A stretch of DNA of 64,000 bases from Roseburia sp. 499 (GCF_001940225.2 NZ_CP135164.1:3224001-3288000), one strand, 5' to 3'. Positions 17,337 to 25,401 are shown, numbered from the stretch's first letter. Numbers and translations are program-made. The notes: generated by a model not told the origin, from the letters alone.

Positions 17337-18098
17337 ATGAAGAAAAAAATATCAATTTTTATATGTATATTAGGCGTATTGTTAATAAGTTGTTTGTTCA
17401 TTGTATTATCTAAGTATAGATTAAATCAAACTTTTACATATGAGATAGATAAGGAAAAGGGAGAAGTAACGATTACAGCATATTTAGGTGATGCCAAGAA
17501 AAGGGAAGAGAAAAAGTACAACTATACGAAATGTGTCAAAGTTCCGGAGAAAATAGATGGGTATCCGGTAACAACGATAGGAAAAAGAGCTTTTCAATGG
17601 GGAAAAGCAGAAACTATTATATTACCGGAAAGTATTACTACCATAGAAGAAGATGCCTTTTTTGGTTGTAAAAATCTTCAAACAATAGAGGGAATAGAAA
17701 GTGTAGAGACCATAGGTGACGGAGCATTTTATATGTGCTATTTCTTAGAAGAGTGGGATCTTTCTAATGTAAAGGAATTAGGAGAAGGAGCTTTTGCTCA
17801 GTGCAATACGATGAATAAATTAGAAATTCCAGAGGGAATAAACGTAATAAAGAGTAGTTTGTGTTGCAGAATGGGAAGCCTAAGTGAAGTAAAATTACCG
17901 GACAGTGTCATAACGTTAGAGTCAAGCTCTTTTCGGAATTGCTCATCCTTAAAAGAAATTTATTTGTCTCCTAACGTAAAGGAAATTTCGGAGGATGCTT
18001 TTGGGAATATCGAAGATCAGCTAACTATTTATGGTGAGAGTGGTTCTTACGCGGAAGAGTACGCAGCAAAGAAAGGGATTAAGTTTGTGGCGGAATAA
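17337..18098 (+). CDS. Membrane-anchored BspA-like leucine-rich repeat protein, copy 1
   Basis: A 253-residue protein with one N-terminal membrane helix (about residues 5-24), a short TFTYEIDKEKGEVTITAY strand segment, and four or five BspA-type LRR_5 repeats. Examples are ITTIEEDAFFGCKNLQTI, VKELGEGAFAQCNTMNKL and VITLESSSFRNCSSLKEI, with the usual I-x-x-AF-x-x-C-x-x-L spacing. It ends with the GESGSYAEEYAAKKGIKF cap typical of the family. It is likely displayed outside the membrane for protein binding. It pairs with the small anchored protein just upstream, and both are repeated downstream. Confidence 0.85.
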   Translation: MKKKISIFICILGVLLISCLFIVLSKYRLNQTFTYEIDKEKGEVTITAYLGDAKKREEKKYNYTKCVKVPEKIDGYPVTTIGKRAFQWGKAETIILPESITTIEEDAFFGCKNLQTIEGIESVETIGDGAFYMCYFLEEWDLSNVKELGEGAFAQCNTMNKLEIPEGINVIKSSLCCRMGSLSEVKLPDSVITLESSSFRNCSSLKEIYLSPNVKEISEDAFGNIEDQLTIYGESGSYAEEYAAKKGIKFVAE

Positions 18099-18123
18099 AA
18101 AGAAAATTGAATGTCCATTCTAC

Positions 18124-18177
18124 AAATGTGATGATAGATGAGAAGGACGATAAGTAGAGATGATTAGAGAAGTTATG
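18124..18177 (+). repeat. Leader repeat, copy 1 (before the second gene pair)
   Basis: This begins AAATGTGATGATAGATGAGA and ends GATGATTAGAGAAGTTATG at the start of copy 2 of the small protein. A related sequence recurs after the last gene of the island at 19,363. Confidence 0.7.
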
Positions 18178-18546
18178 AAAAATAGAAGGCGAATATTACC
18201 ATTTTTTATATGTATCATAGGGATAGTTCTACTTGCTTTTTTGTTATATAGGAAAGAATTTGAGGAAAATAATTATACCAAGGAAGAATTGATTTATTTG
18301 GAAGATGTGCGATATTATGCAGATGCTCTTAATATGTATGTTTATCGAGATACGTCTAGCGGAGAAGTGCAGGCAGGTTTTAAAAAAGGTGGTAAGGAAG
18401 CACTGATAGAAACTATTGAAAAATATAATGCTGTTAAAGATAATCAGGTGGAAATGGAATCATTACTAGATGATTATAATAAGGTTCTTGAAGGAAATGA
18501 ACCATCAGAAGAACTATACCAATTTGCATGGTGGCTAACCGAGTAG
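18175..18546 (+). CDS. Membrane-anchored small protein, copy 2
   Basis: A 123-residue paralogue of the protein at 16,899: basic start (MKNRRR), one membrane helix (about residues 7-23), then the shared domain with the EDVRYYADALNMY block nearly identical. The tail is diverged (EELYQFAWWLTE instead of ENLEWFAKWVNNYKY), and two residues are missing after AVKDN. I chose the ATG at 18175 because it aligns with the start of copy 1; the Shine-Dalgarno there is weakened (AGAGAAG against AGGAGAAG). An ATG at 18160 is possible. Its difference at the tail suggests divergence of specificity or decay. Confidence 0.65.
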   Translation: MKNRRRILPFFICIIGIVLLAFLLYRKEFEENNYTKEELIYLEDVRYYADALNMYVYRDTSSGEVQAGFKKGGKEALIETIEKYNAVKDNQVEMESLLDDYNKVLEGNEPSEELYQFAWWLTE

Positions 18547-18570
18547 TTAGTATAAGTGATAGGAGCGGTT

Positions 18571-19332
18571 ATGAAGAAAAAAATATTGAGTTTTTTGGGG
18601 GGATTTTGCTTAACTTTGATTGTTTGTTTATTTTTTTTATTACCTAAATATAAAGTGGAGCATATTTTTACTTATGAAGTAGATAAAGAAAAAGGAGAGG
18701 TAACGATTACAGGCTATCAGGGGGATAAATGTCCGAAGGAGTTAGAAATTCCAGATAAAATAAATGGTTATCCGGTAACCACTATTGATAAACATGCATT
18801 TGAGTGGGCAGAAGTGGAGAATATTACCTTGCCTAAGAATATTACTACAATGAAAGAGGGTGCCTTTTATGGTTGTACACGTCTTAAAAAAGTGGTGGGG
18901 ATTGAAAATGTTGAAATCATAGAAGCGGATGTATTCTATATGTGCAAGTCGTTGAAGAAAGTGAATCTTTCTAGTGTAAGGGAATTGGGAGAAGCAGTCT
19001 TTTTTGAATGTAGTAATATAGAGGTGTTGGAGATTCCAGAGGGGATAAAAGTAATTCCGTCTGCATTATGTGGGAAGATGGAAAATCTAAGAATTGTGAT
19101 ATTGCCAGATAGTGTAACCACCATAGAAGATATTGCTTTTAGAGATTGTAATTCTTTAAAAGAGATTTACTTATCTTCAAATGTAACAAATATTTCTTTT
19201 GATCCAAACGAAGCAGATATTTGTGTAAATTCGTTTCATGGTATTGAACATGAACTCACTATTTATGGTGAGAGTGGTTCTTACGCGGAAGAATATGCAG
19301 CAAAGGCGGGAATTAAATTTGTGGCGAAATAG
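18571..19332 (+). CDS. Membrane-anchored BspA-like leucine-rich repeat protein, copy 2
   Basis: A 253-residue paralogue of the protein at 17,337, of exactly the same length from the chosen start (AGGAGCGGTT ahead of the ATG at 18571; an in-frame ATG lies 15 bases upstream). It has one membrane helix, the FTYEVDKEKGEVTITGY segment and LRR_5 repeats, with the same GESGSYAEEYAAKAGIKF cap. Within the repeats it differs from copy 1 at many exposed positions, while the scaffold Leu, Ile, Phe and Cys positions are kept. That is the pattern expected if the binding surface diversified after duplication. Confidence 0.85.
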   Translation: MKKKILSFLGGFCLTLIVCLFFLLPKYKVEHIFTYEVDKEKGEVTITGYQGDKCPKELEIPDKINGYPVTTIDKHAFEWAEVENITLPKNITTMKEGAFYGCTRLKKVVGIENVEIIEADVFYMCKSLKKVNLSSVRELGEAVFFECSNIEVLEIPEGIKVIPSALCGKMENLRIVILPDSVTTIEDIAFRDCNSLKEIYLSSNVTNISFDPNEADICVNSFHGIEHELTIYGESGSYAEEYAAKAGIKFVAK

Positions 19333-19362
19333 AATTAAAAAGAGAATAGGATGCCTATAAAA

Positions 19363-19414
19363 AAATGTGATGATAGATGAGAATTAAGCATGGATGATTC
19401 GAGAAGTTAAGATG
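19363..19414 (+). repeat. Leader repeat, copy 2 (no gene pair follows)
   Basis: This repeats the 18,124 leader: AAATGTGATGATAGATGAGA is identical, then GATGATTCGAGAAGTTAAG. It stands after the last gene and leads into no small-protein gene, as if a third copy of the two-gene unit had been lost. Confidence 0.7.
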
Positions 19415-19416
19415 TA

Positions 19417-19451
19417 AACTGGCAGAATACCGAAATGTATTTCTGCCAGTT
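19417..19451. terminator. Perfect 11-bp hairpin between convergent genes
   Basis: AACTGGCAGAA and TTCTGCCAGTT pair perfectly around a 13-base loop, between the convergent island and the XRE gene. T-runs are weak on both sides, so it is a likely but imperfect bidirectional terminator. Confidence 0.55.
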
Positions 19452-19475
19452 CTTATATTAGATATAGCAATTAAT

Positions 19476-20510
19476 TTATGAATTTTCCAATTTCTTTATT
19501 AGTTCCTGATACCGTTCATTTCCTTTCAAAAATTCCGGTGCTTCCTCTTCGAAGCATTTTTTCAACATGAACGTCAGATTTTCTGTTCCATGTTCTGAAA
19601 ATTTCATATGACAGTATAAGTCGGAATTTTTAAAAGCATCCAGACTATTTACATTTTCTGCAAGGATTTCTAAGATGCGTAAAGCACCGTCTACATCTTT
19701 TCGAGCTACCATAAAGTCCCATTCTGGGGAAAATTCTTGATAAAGTCCCATTTCTAATAAATGAGCAAGTTCTTTGTGCTTTCCAAGCAGCCAGTAGGCT
19801 CTGTCAAAGTCATTTTCTTTCATAGCCATACGATATAAGCCCAATAAAGCCCATGATAGATTGGAGTATCCAGAAAATAACAGTTTTTCGTATAACTGAT
19901 AGGCCTCTAGATTTTTTCCCTGTTTGTCATATAAAACAGCCTGATATTGGTCTGGGTTATGTTCTAGTCGAGGCAGACGGTCTAAGTATTCCTGAGCATT
20001 GTTATAGTCTTCCTTTTTCAGGGAATGGGAAAAGAGAGAAAGCAGAGCCTGGTTTGCAATTTGCGAATTATCACTTTCTAATAGTTGCTGATACAGGGCA
20101 TAAATTTGCTTTTCATATTTAGCCGATTCTTTTTCCGACAAAAGAGTGAGATAGCATTCTAAAAGAGGCGCCAGATTAAAAATCAGGTTCTCACAGTTAG
20201 GATATTTCTGAATTTTTTCCATAGCAAAAGAGAAAGCCGTATCATAGTTATCTTTTTGCATTTTTTCATTAACTTCTAATGCAATTTGGTTGATTTCCTG
20301 ATTACTGAGAGTTTCTTCATAGCTCAGTAAGGTATCGGTGCTAATGCCAAGTAGTCTGGCGATAGGGGCAAGCAGAGAAATATCCGGATAGGAGTTTCCG
20401 TTTTCCCATTTATTGACCGCTGGGGCGGTAACACCAAGGCGGTTTGCCATTTCTTCTTGGGTCATGTTTTTTTCTTTACGGTAAGTTCGTATGATAGTTC
20501 CAATATTCAT
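19476..20510 (-). CDS. XRE-family regulator with TPR-like C-terminal region
   Basis: A 344-residue transcription regulator. Residues 1-60 are a Cro/C1-type helix-turn-helix (IIRTYRKEKNMTQEEMANRLG then VTAPAVNKWENG). The rest is helical with tetratricopeptide-like pairs (for example LLFSGYSNLSWALLGLYRMA), as in RRNPP-type or TPR-containing regulators of Lachnospiraceae. I placed the start at 20510, behind GGAGG 9 bases upstream; a longer frame reaching 20582 would add 24 residues with no ribosome binding site. Its target is unknown; it faces the island and stands beside an IS element. Confidence 0.85.
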   Translation of the reverse strand: MNIGTIIRTYRKEKNMTQEEMANRLGVTAPAVNKWENGNSYPDISLLAPIARLLGISTDTLLSYEETLSNQEINQIALEVNEKMQKDNYDTAFSFAMEKIQKYPNCENLIFNLAPLLECYLTLLSEKESAKYEKQIYALYQQLLESDNSQIANQALLSLFSHSLKKEDYNNAQEYLDRLPRLEHNPDQYQAVLYDKQGKNLEAYQLYEKLLFSGYSNLSWALLGLYRMAMKENDFDRAYWLLGKHKELAHLLEMGLYQEFSPEWDFMVARKDVDGALRILEILAENVNSLDAFKNSDLYCHMKFSEHGTENLTFMLKKCFEEEAPEFLKGNERYQELIKKLENS

Positions 20511-20683
20511 AATTTTATTCCTCCGAATGTAGTGGTTTAGACGTCTTAAGATAAGGGTAACAGAAGGGAGGAAGAAATTCAATTGAATAGGTGTTAAACG
20601 ATATTTATATTTTTTAACTGTTGGTTATTTCGGGCGGTGTAACTACAAAACGATAGAATCTTAACTTCCAGAAATTTTACCAC

Positions 20684-21238
20684 TCAAATCTTGTTTACAA
20701 TATCCAAATGGTATTCTTGAATTAATCTGTCCACATTATTTTTTACCGTACCCTTTGTTATAGTAAATTTATTTACAATACCCATTTTGTTAAAAACACT
20801 ACCATACCATTCGATATCAGCCTGAATATCTTTCAAGTAGTATTCCTTACACGTGTTTTTATACACGTCATCTGTGTAAGTCTTATCGTTCTCATCACTA
20901 AAGACGAGACGTTCAAATATATTTTCAGGCGTATCAACAAGCACGATTGGTAATACATCCTCTGCTACTATTCGAGTCCTAAAATTGTCAGTATACGAAA
21001 TTGGTGATATCGCAAAAACCATGTTATCATTTGTAGACAAAATCTTTTTTATTATTCTGCCTCTTTTTTGATCTCTCCAGCGTAAATTTTCCATGTGCAC
21101 AAACTCTTCCAAAGTAGTATGAAATTCTCTTTTTACTTCTTCATCTAAATCATAAAAACTATATCCCAATCTCTTTGCAAGAATTGTTCCCAAAGTTGTT
21201 TTCCCAACATTACTTACCCCGAAAAGAAGTATCTTCAT
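20684..21238 (-). CDS. Shikimate-kinase-like P-loop protein (IS passenger)
   Basis: A 184-residue protein with a Walker A loop GVSNVGKTT (Gly7-Thr15), followed by LAKRLGYSFYDLDEEV, which places an Asp pair where shikimate kinases bind Mg and substrate. The later ENLRWRDQKRGRII segment corresponds to the substrate-binding Arg region. The usual RGGG substrate loop of AroK is not seen, so it is probably not a true shikimate kinase. The gene overlaps the 77-residue gene by 4 bases (ATGA) and lies inside the IS inverted repeats, so it travels with the element. Its role there is unknown; a toxin, regulator or resistance function are all possible. Confidence 0.75.
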   Translation of the reverse strand: MKILLFGVSNVGKTTLGTILAKRLGYSFYDLDEEVKREFHTTLEEFVHMENLRWRDQKRGRIIKKILSTNDNMVFAISPISYTDNFRTRIVAEDVLPIVLVDTPENIFERLVFSDENDKTYTDDVYKNTCKEYYLKDIQADIEWYGSVFNKMGIVNKFTITKGTVKNNVDRLIQEYHLDIVNKI

Positions 21239-21468
21239 TCCTCATTGCCTCCTCTGATAAAAGCTAGGATTTCTTCATAGCTTCTTTCACTATTAATTAC
21301 TGCATTCATCAATTCTTCTTTTCGCAATTCATTTCTAAGTTTCATCAGTTCTGCAAGAACACTCTTTTCTGCTTCATACTTTGCTTTAGCTTTCTCTAGA
21401 ACTTCTTTCTGCTGTTCGATTTTCATATCCAGAGATTCCGTTGAAATTTTCCTTCTTCCTCTTGCCAT
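21235..21468 (-). CDS. Small coiled-coil protein of the IS element
   Basis: A 77-residue protein with a basic start (MARGRRK) and a long Lys/Glu-rich coiled coil (residues 15-60). It starts within the stop codon of the transposase (TAATG) and overlaps the kinase-like gene by 4 bases, so the three are translationally coupled. It is probably an accessory protein of transposition or of the passenger. I do not recognise a named family. Confidence 0.65.
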   Translation of the reverse strand: MARGRRKISTESLDMKIEQQKEVLEKAKAKYEAEKSVLAELMKLRNELRKEELMNAVINSERSYEEILAFIRGGNEE

Positions 21469-23204
21469 TATGATTTCCTCCTGTCTATCTTAACCTTTTT
21501 TACTTTTGGATTCAGTTCATCACTTATCTCTTTTGCTTTTCGCTTCACATAATTTGCGTCAATATCAAAAGCCTTTAGTATTGTCTTCTGATTGGCTGTT
21601 ATCGCATGATCCATCCGGTATACTCCATCGGCTTGTCGAATCATTTCTATCTTTTCCAGTTCCCTGATTGCCGCCGGAACATTCATGAAATTCGGCTGTG
21701 CTGAAAGTCTTTCTTCTTCATCTTTTAGCTTTGTGTACATTCGATTTCGAAGAATGAGTGCAACAAATACAATCAGCATTTTCCCTTCCAGTGCTTCTCC
21801 TGAATAAACACGCATACTTTTGTTACCAAGGAAAGATTTATCCGCTTTAAACAGTTTTTCCGAAGCGTCTCTGCTCTTATACAATTCGAGAGCTTCCTTC
21901 GCAGTCATATCCTCCGACGTGATGATACAGAAATATCCACACATACGAAGTTCTTCTTCAATCACAGAACTTTTCTCTATTGCACACACAAAGCAATGGT
22001 CATCCTTACCTTCATGATAGTATTCCAGGCTGAAATACTTTTCGTAAGCTTTATCCAAAACTACCGGTTGGCCTTCAAATTTCCTGAAATAGGCAGCAAG
22101 TTTATCTATTCGCTGCTCAAGCTGTTCTTTCTCGGCAGCCGCCTTATGATAACTGTAGTAAACATGCAGATAGCGTTCTTTTTCATCCGAAGGAAAAACA
22201 AATCTTTTTACGGTTGTTCCGTTTACACCAAATCTCCTGATGGTGTATTGACGACTTTCCTCAAAGGTTCCTCTGACTTCTTTTACGGCATCATTTACCA
22301 GTGCCTTCATTCCCTTAACCATGATAACAAAGTCATAGCCACACTTATCCATGTACCTGATATTCTCACGGCTAAAGTAGCCACGATCCAGAATAAATCC
22401 TGCATTTTTATAGCCATATGCTTTTGCCTTATCCAGCATACACTGCAACTGTGAAACATCTACAATACTTCCGGGATAATCCTCATAAAATAAAGGCTCC
22501 CGGTTATTACAATCATAGGCAATGGAATAATTAAAGATAGGAAGTCCCTTATCCTCCTTGGCATGGCCGAACTCAACGAGTTCAATATCTCCTGCCTGGC
22601 AATTCTTATTTGTAGAATCATACGAGATATAGATTTTCTCTTTGTTTTTCTTGAGTGCATTCCACTCATTCTGGAACTCAACAGCATCATCTATGGAAAT
22701 CTGACCTATGAATTCTGAGACTGTGGAATCACTGTAAATTTTATACTCCGGTGTAAACAGTGGATGGTTATAGGCATAGTCCGGATAGTACTGTCCGGCA
22801 TTGTTTTCCGTTGTGAGATAATAGGCTGCAAGGTCAAGAAAAAGACCCGTTCCGCGATCATCGTTATAGATACCGGAAACAATCTTATCCAGCATGCTTT
22901 CCATCATCAGTTTCTCTAACACCATGAAGGTTCCAATCCTCAGACAGCTGCTTCGGTCTGTTCTTCCTTCATCCTCCGGCAGTTCGGCATTCGGAAAGTA
23001 AGTTAAAAAGTTAGGATTAGGGTACATCATGGATGGGTCATCCTCACATTTCTTACCTATAGTAGTTCTCTTTGGTATGTTATATTTTTTATCCGGTTTA
23101 TAAACCCGGTCGTACTCATAGTTGATGTATGTCACACCCTTAATTGTGCGTTCAAAAATTTTGCCTTTTTCCTTTGGAATAGGAACCTTGAAATCAAAAT
23201 ACAC
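21468..23204 (-). CDS. IS1634-family DDE transposase
   Basis: A 578-residue transposase of the IS4/IS1634 group. DDE candidates are the Asp in YISYDSTNKN, the Asp in GFILDRGYFSRENI and the Glu in SRDASEKLFKADKS, followed by the conserved LIVFVALILRNRM helix (the Y-x-x-R-E-type region). The start is GTG at 23204, with GAGAGG 9 bases upstream. The length is normal and there is no frameshift, so the element may be active. Confidence 0.9.
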   Translation of the reverse strand: MYFDFKVPIPKEKGKIFERTIKGVTYINYEYDRVYKPDKKYNIPKRTTIGKKCEDDPSMMYPNPNFLTYFPNAELPEDEGRTDRSSCLRIGTFMVLEKLMMESMLDKIVSGIYNDDRGTGLFLDLAAYYLTTENNAGQYYPDYAYNHPLFTPEYKIYSDSTVSEFIGQISIDDAVEFQNEWNALKKNKEKIYISYDSTNKNCQAGDIELVEFGHAKEDKGLPIFNYSIAYDCNNREPLFYEDYPGSIVDVSQLQCMLDKAKAYGYKNAGFILDRGYFSRENIRYMDKCGYDFVIMVKGMKALVNDAVKEVRGTFEESRQYTIRRFGVNGTTVKRFVFPSDEKERYLHVYYSYHKAAAEKEQLEQRIDKLAAYFRKFEGQPVVLDKAYEKYFSLEYYHEGKDDHCFVCAIEKSSVIEEELRMCGYFCIITSEDMTAKEALELYKSRDASEKLFKADKSFLGNKSMRVYSGEALEGKMLIVFVALILRNRMYTKLKDEEERLSAQPNFMNVPAAIRELEKIEMIRQADGVYRMDHAITANQKTILKAFDIDANYVKRKAKEISDELNPKVKKVKIDRRKS

Positions 23205-23262
23205 TACGATTTACCTCTCTAAAATAAGTATGTATACCTACTCAATAAGTATAACAAAGAGA

Positions 23263-23303
23263 GGGCAGAAAATCAACAGAAACCGCTGATTTTCTACCCT
23301 TTT
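23263..23303 (+). terminator. Terminator just inside the right end of the IS
   Basis: GGGCAGAAAATCA and TGATTTTCTACCC form a 13-bp stem with one mismatch, followed by TTTTCAG on the + strand. It lies upstream of the minus-strand transposase. One strand of it could also serve to block transcription entering the element. Confidence 0.6.
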
Positions 23304-23371
23304 CAGACATTTTTATTCAATTAAGTGTCATTACCTGCTGGAAGTTAAGAGAGAAAAATGAAAAAAGAATC

Positions 23372-23400
23372 TTGACATAATAGGGATTTCTGCATATAAT
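23372..23400 (+). promoter_or_regulatory. Consensus sigma-A promoter next to the IS end
   Basis: TTGACA (23372-23377) and TATAAT (23395-23400) with a 17-base spacer: both boxes are perfect. It starts 22 bases outside the right IS end and drives the SGNH hydrolase gene 57 bases downstream. Confidence 0.9.
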
Positions 23401-23456
23401 CTATATATAACCTAGTTAATAAGTATGAAATATAGGAAATAGATGGGAGGATGCAG

Positions 23457-24071
23457 ATGAAACAGATATTATGCTTTGGAGATTCAAATACATATGGATT
23501 GGTTCCGGGAACAAAAGACCGTTATCCCTGGGAAGTACGCTGGACAGGAATTCTTGGTGATAAGGTAAGAGAAAAAGGGTTTCAGGTGGTGGAAGAAGGA
23601 CTGTGTGGAAGAACTACGGTGTTTGATGATGAACTTCGTGACAACCGCAGAGGTGCTGATGTTCTGCCTATGCTGTTGGAGTCGCATTATCCGTTGAATA
23701 AAGTGGTCTTGATGCTTGGAACCAATGACTGCAAGACAATTTATCAGGCATCTGCAGAAGTAATTGGAAAGGGAATAGAAAAACTCGTTCAGCAGATTAA
23801 GGCGGCAGATGAAAATATTGAGATTCTGCTAGTATCACCTATTTTACTAGGTGAGGGTGTGGGAGAAGAAGGCTACGACCCGGAATTTAATCAGGATTCG
23901 GTAGAGACATCCAAAGGGCTGAAGGCAGTTTACAAGCAGGTGGCGGAACGAAATGGATGTGAATTTTTGGCCGCATCAGACTATGCAAAAGCGAGCGGGG
24001 CAGACCGAGAGCACTTGGATGAAACAGGGCATAGACAACTGGCAGAGGCGGTGTATCAGAAAATAGCGTAG
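23457..24071 (+). CDS. SGNH/GDSL-family hydrolase
   Basis: A 204-residue cytoplasmic esterase-like protein. Block I is CFGDSNTYG with the nucleophile Ser near residue 10, block II Gly is in GLCGRTTV, block III is LGTNDCK, and block V has the Asp and His in DREHLDETGH. GGGAGG sits 6 bases before the ATG at 23457; an ATG at 23451 would touch the ribosome binding site. Similar proteins in the family are arylesterases or acetylesterases; the substrate is not known. It is driven by a perfect promoter adjacent to the IS. Confidence 0.85.
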   Translation: MKQILCFGDSNTYGLVPGTKDRYPWEVRWTGILGDKVREKGFQVVEEGLCGRTTVFDDELRDNRRGADVLPMLLESHYPLNKVVLMLGTNDCKTIYQASAEVIGKGIEKLVQQIKAADENIEILLVSPILLGEGVGEEGYDPEFNQDSVETSKGLKAVYKQVAERNGCEFLAASDYAKASGADREHLDETGHRQLAEAVYQKIA

Positions 24072-24098
24072 ATTTAATGATTTACCGTAAGAAAGTAA

Positions 24099-24127
24099 TT
24101 GCCTTTCTCTTTTATAACAGTTAGAAT
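24099..24127 (+). promoter_or_regulatory. Probable promoter of trpB
   Basis: TTGCCT (24099-24104) and TAGAAT (24122-24127) with a 17-base spacer, 32 bases before the trpB start. The AGAAAG/CTTTCT hairpin at 24091-24108 overlaps it and may end the upstream gene. Confidence 0.45.
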
Positions 24128-24159
24128 AGAAAAAGAGACTTTTATAAAGGAGAAGGAAC

Positions 24160-25374
24160 ATGGATTATAGAACGTATTTGAAAAAGTACCCGGATAAGGA
24201 CGGTCGTTTCGGACCTTACGGCGGGGCATATTTATCAGAAGAGTTAAAGCCGGCATTTGAAGAAATCACAGAGGCTTATCAGACTATCTGTCATTCTTCA
24301 CAGTTTATCAATGAACTGCGTAGAATCCGCAAGGAATTTCAGGGAAGACCTACCCCGGTATATCATTGCGAGAGACTTTCCAGAGAGTTGGGCAATTGCC
24401 AGATTTATTTGAAAAGAGAGGATTTGAACCACACAGGAGCGCATAAGCTGAATCATTGTATGGGTGAAGGTTTGCTTGCAAAATTTATGGGAAAGAAGCG
24501 TTTGATTGCAGAGACAGGGGCAGGACAGCATGGTGTGGCATTGGCAACAGCAGCAGCGTACTTTGGCCTAGAGTGTGAGATACATATGGGAGAAGTTGAT
24601 ATTGCAAAGCAGGCACCGAATGTAACTAGAATGAAGATTTTAGGCGCAAAAGTTGTACCTGTTACGCATGGACTTAAGACTTTGAAGGAAGCCGTAGATT
24701 CTGCGTTTGATTCTTATGCAAAAAACTATAAGGATTCTATTTACTGTATCGGTTCTGCATTGGGACCGCACCCATTCCCACTGATGGTGCGTGATTTCCA
24801 GTCTGTAGTGGGATATGAGGCAAGAGACCAGTTTCGCGAAATGACAGGAATGGATCCGGATGTAGTATGTGCCTGCGTAGGTGGTGGAAGTAACTCTATC
24901 GGTATGTTTATTCCATTTTTGGATGATCCGGTAGATATCGTAGGTGTAGAACCGTTAGGACGTGGCGAGAAGTTGGGAGATCATGCAGCATCTATGAAAT
25001 ATGGTGAAAAGGGAGTTATGCATGGTTTTGAAAGTATCATGTTAAAGGACGAAAATGGAGAACCGGCACCGGTATATTCAATTGCCAGTGGTTTAGATTA
25101 TCCGTCTGTAGGACCGGAACATGCATTTTTACATGATCTTGAGCGAGTAAAATATGAGACGGTAGATGATGAGCAGGCAATGGAAGCGTTCTTTAAGTTG
25201 TCCAGATATGAAGGAATTATTCCGGCAATTGAAAGCTCTCATGCAGTGGCTTACGCAATGCGTAGAGCAAAGGAAATGGGGCAGGGCTCTATTCTGGTTT
25301 GCTTAAGTGGACGAGGCGATAAGGATATCGATTATGTGGTAGAGCATTATGGATATGGAGAGCAGTTTTTGTAA
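24160..25374 (+). CDS. trpB: Tryptophan synthase beta subunit (orphan)
   Basis: A 404-residue PLP enzyme that joins indole and serine to make tryptophan. Family hallmarks are [13 protein letters not shown] with PLP lysine Lys96, [11 protein letters not shown] with catalytic Glu118, [17 protein letters not shown], the phosphate-binding GGGSNSIG, and the C-terminal LSGRGDKD. The residues after the PLP lysine read LNHCMGEG where most TrpB1 have INN. No trpA or other trp gene is beside it, so it may salvage free indole, which is plentiful in the gut, or be part of a split pathway. AAAGGAGAAGG precedes the start, and a hairpin follows the stop. Confidence 0.9.
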   Translation: MDYRTYLKKYPDKDGRFGPYGGAYLSEELKPAFEEITEAYQTICHSSQFINELRRIRKEFQGRPTPVYHCERLSRELGNCQIYLKREDLNHTGAHKLNHCMGEGLLAKFMGKKRLIAETGAGQHGVALATAAAYFGLECEIHMGEVDIAKQAPNVTRMKILGAKVVPVTHGLKTLKEAVDSAFDSYAKNYKDSIYCIGSALGPHPFPLMVRDFQSVVGYEARDQFREMTGMDPDVVCACVGGGSNSIGMFIPFLDDPVDIVGVEPLGRGEKLGDHAASMKYGEKGVMHGFESIMLKDENGEPAPVYSIASGLDYPSVGPEHAFLHDLERVKYETVDDEQAMEAFFKLSRYEGIIPAIESSHAVAYAMRRAKEMGQGSILVCLSGRGDKDIDYVVEHYGYGEQFL

Positions 25375-25401
25375 GAAGAATTATAAATAAAGGATACCTA
25401 T

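Larger units (their letters stand above)
20659..23350 (-). mobile_element. IS1634-like insertion element with a kinase passenger gene
   Basis: A 2,692-base element bounded by perfect 13-bp inverted repeats, TCTTAACTTCCAG (20659-20671) and CTGGAAGTTAAGA (23338-23350). It encloses three genes on the minus strand, each overlapping the next by 1-4 bases: transposase, a 77-residue protein and a P-loop kinase-like protein. An outward-shielding hairpin terminator lies just inside the right end. Flanking bases TAGAA (left) and GAGAA (right) are only a near match, so a target-site duplication is not certain. The element sits between the XRE gene and the promoter of the SGNH hydrolase. Confidence 0.75.

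Noticed and set aside
23205..23260. Promoter of the transposase on the minus strand
   Set aside because: A TTGTTA and a TACATA 17 bases apart can be found, but the match is weak and the region holds several equally good alternatives.
20640..23360. Target-site duplication around the IS (TAGAA on the left, GAGAA on the right)
   Set aside because: Only four of five bases agree, and shifting the ends by one or two bases does not improve it.
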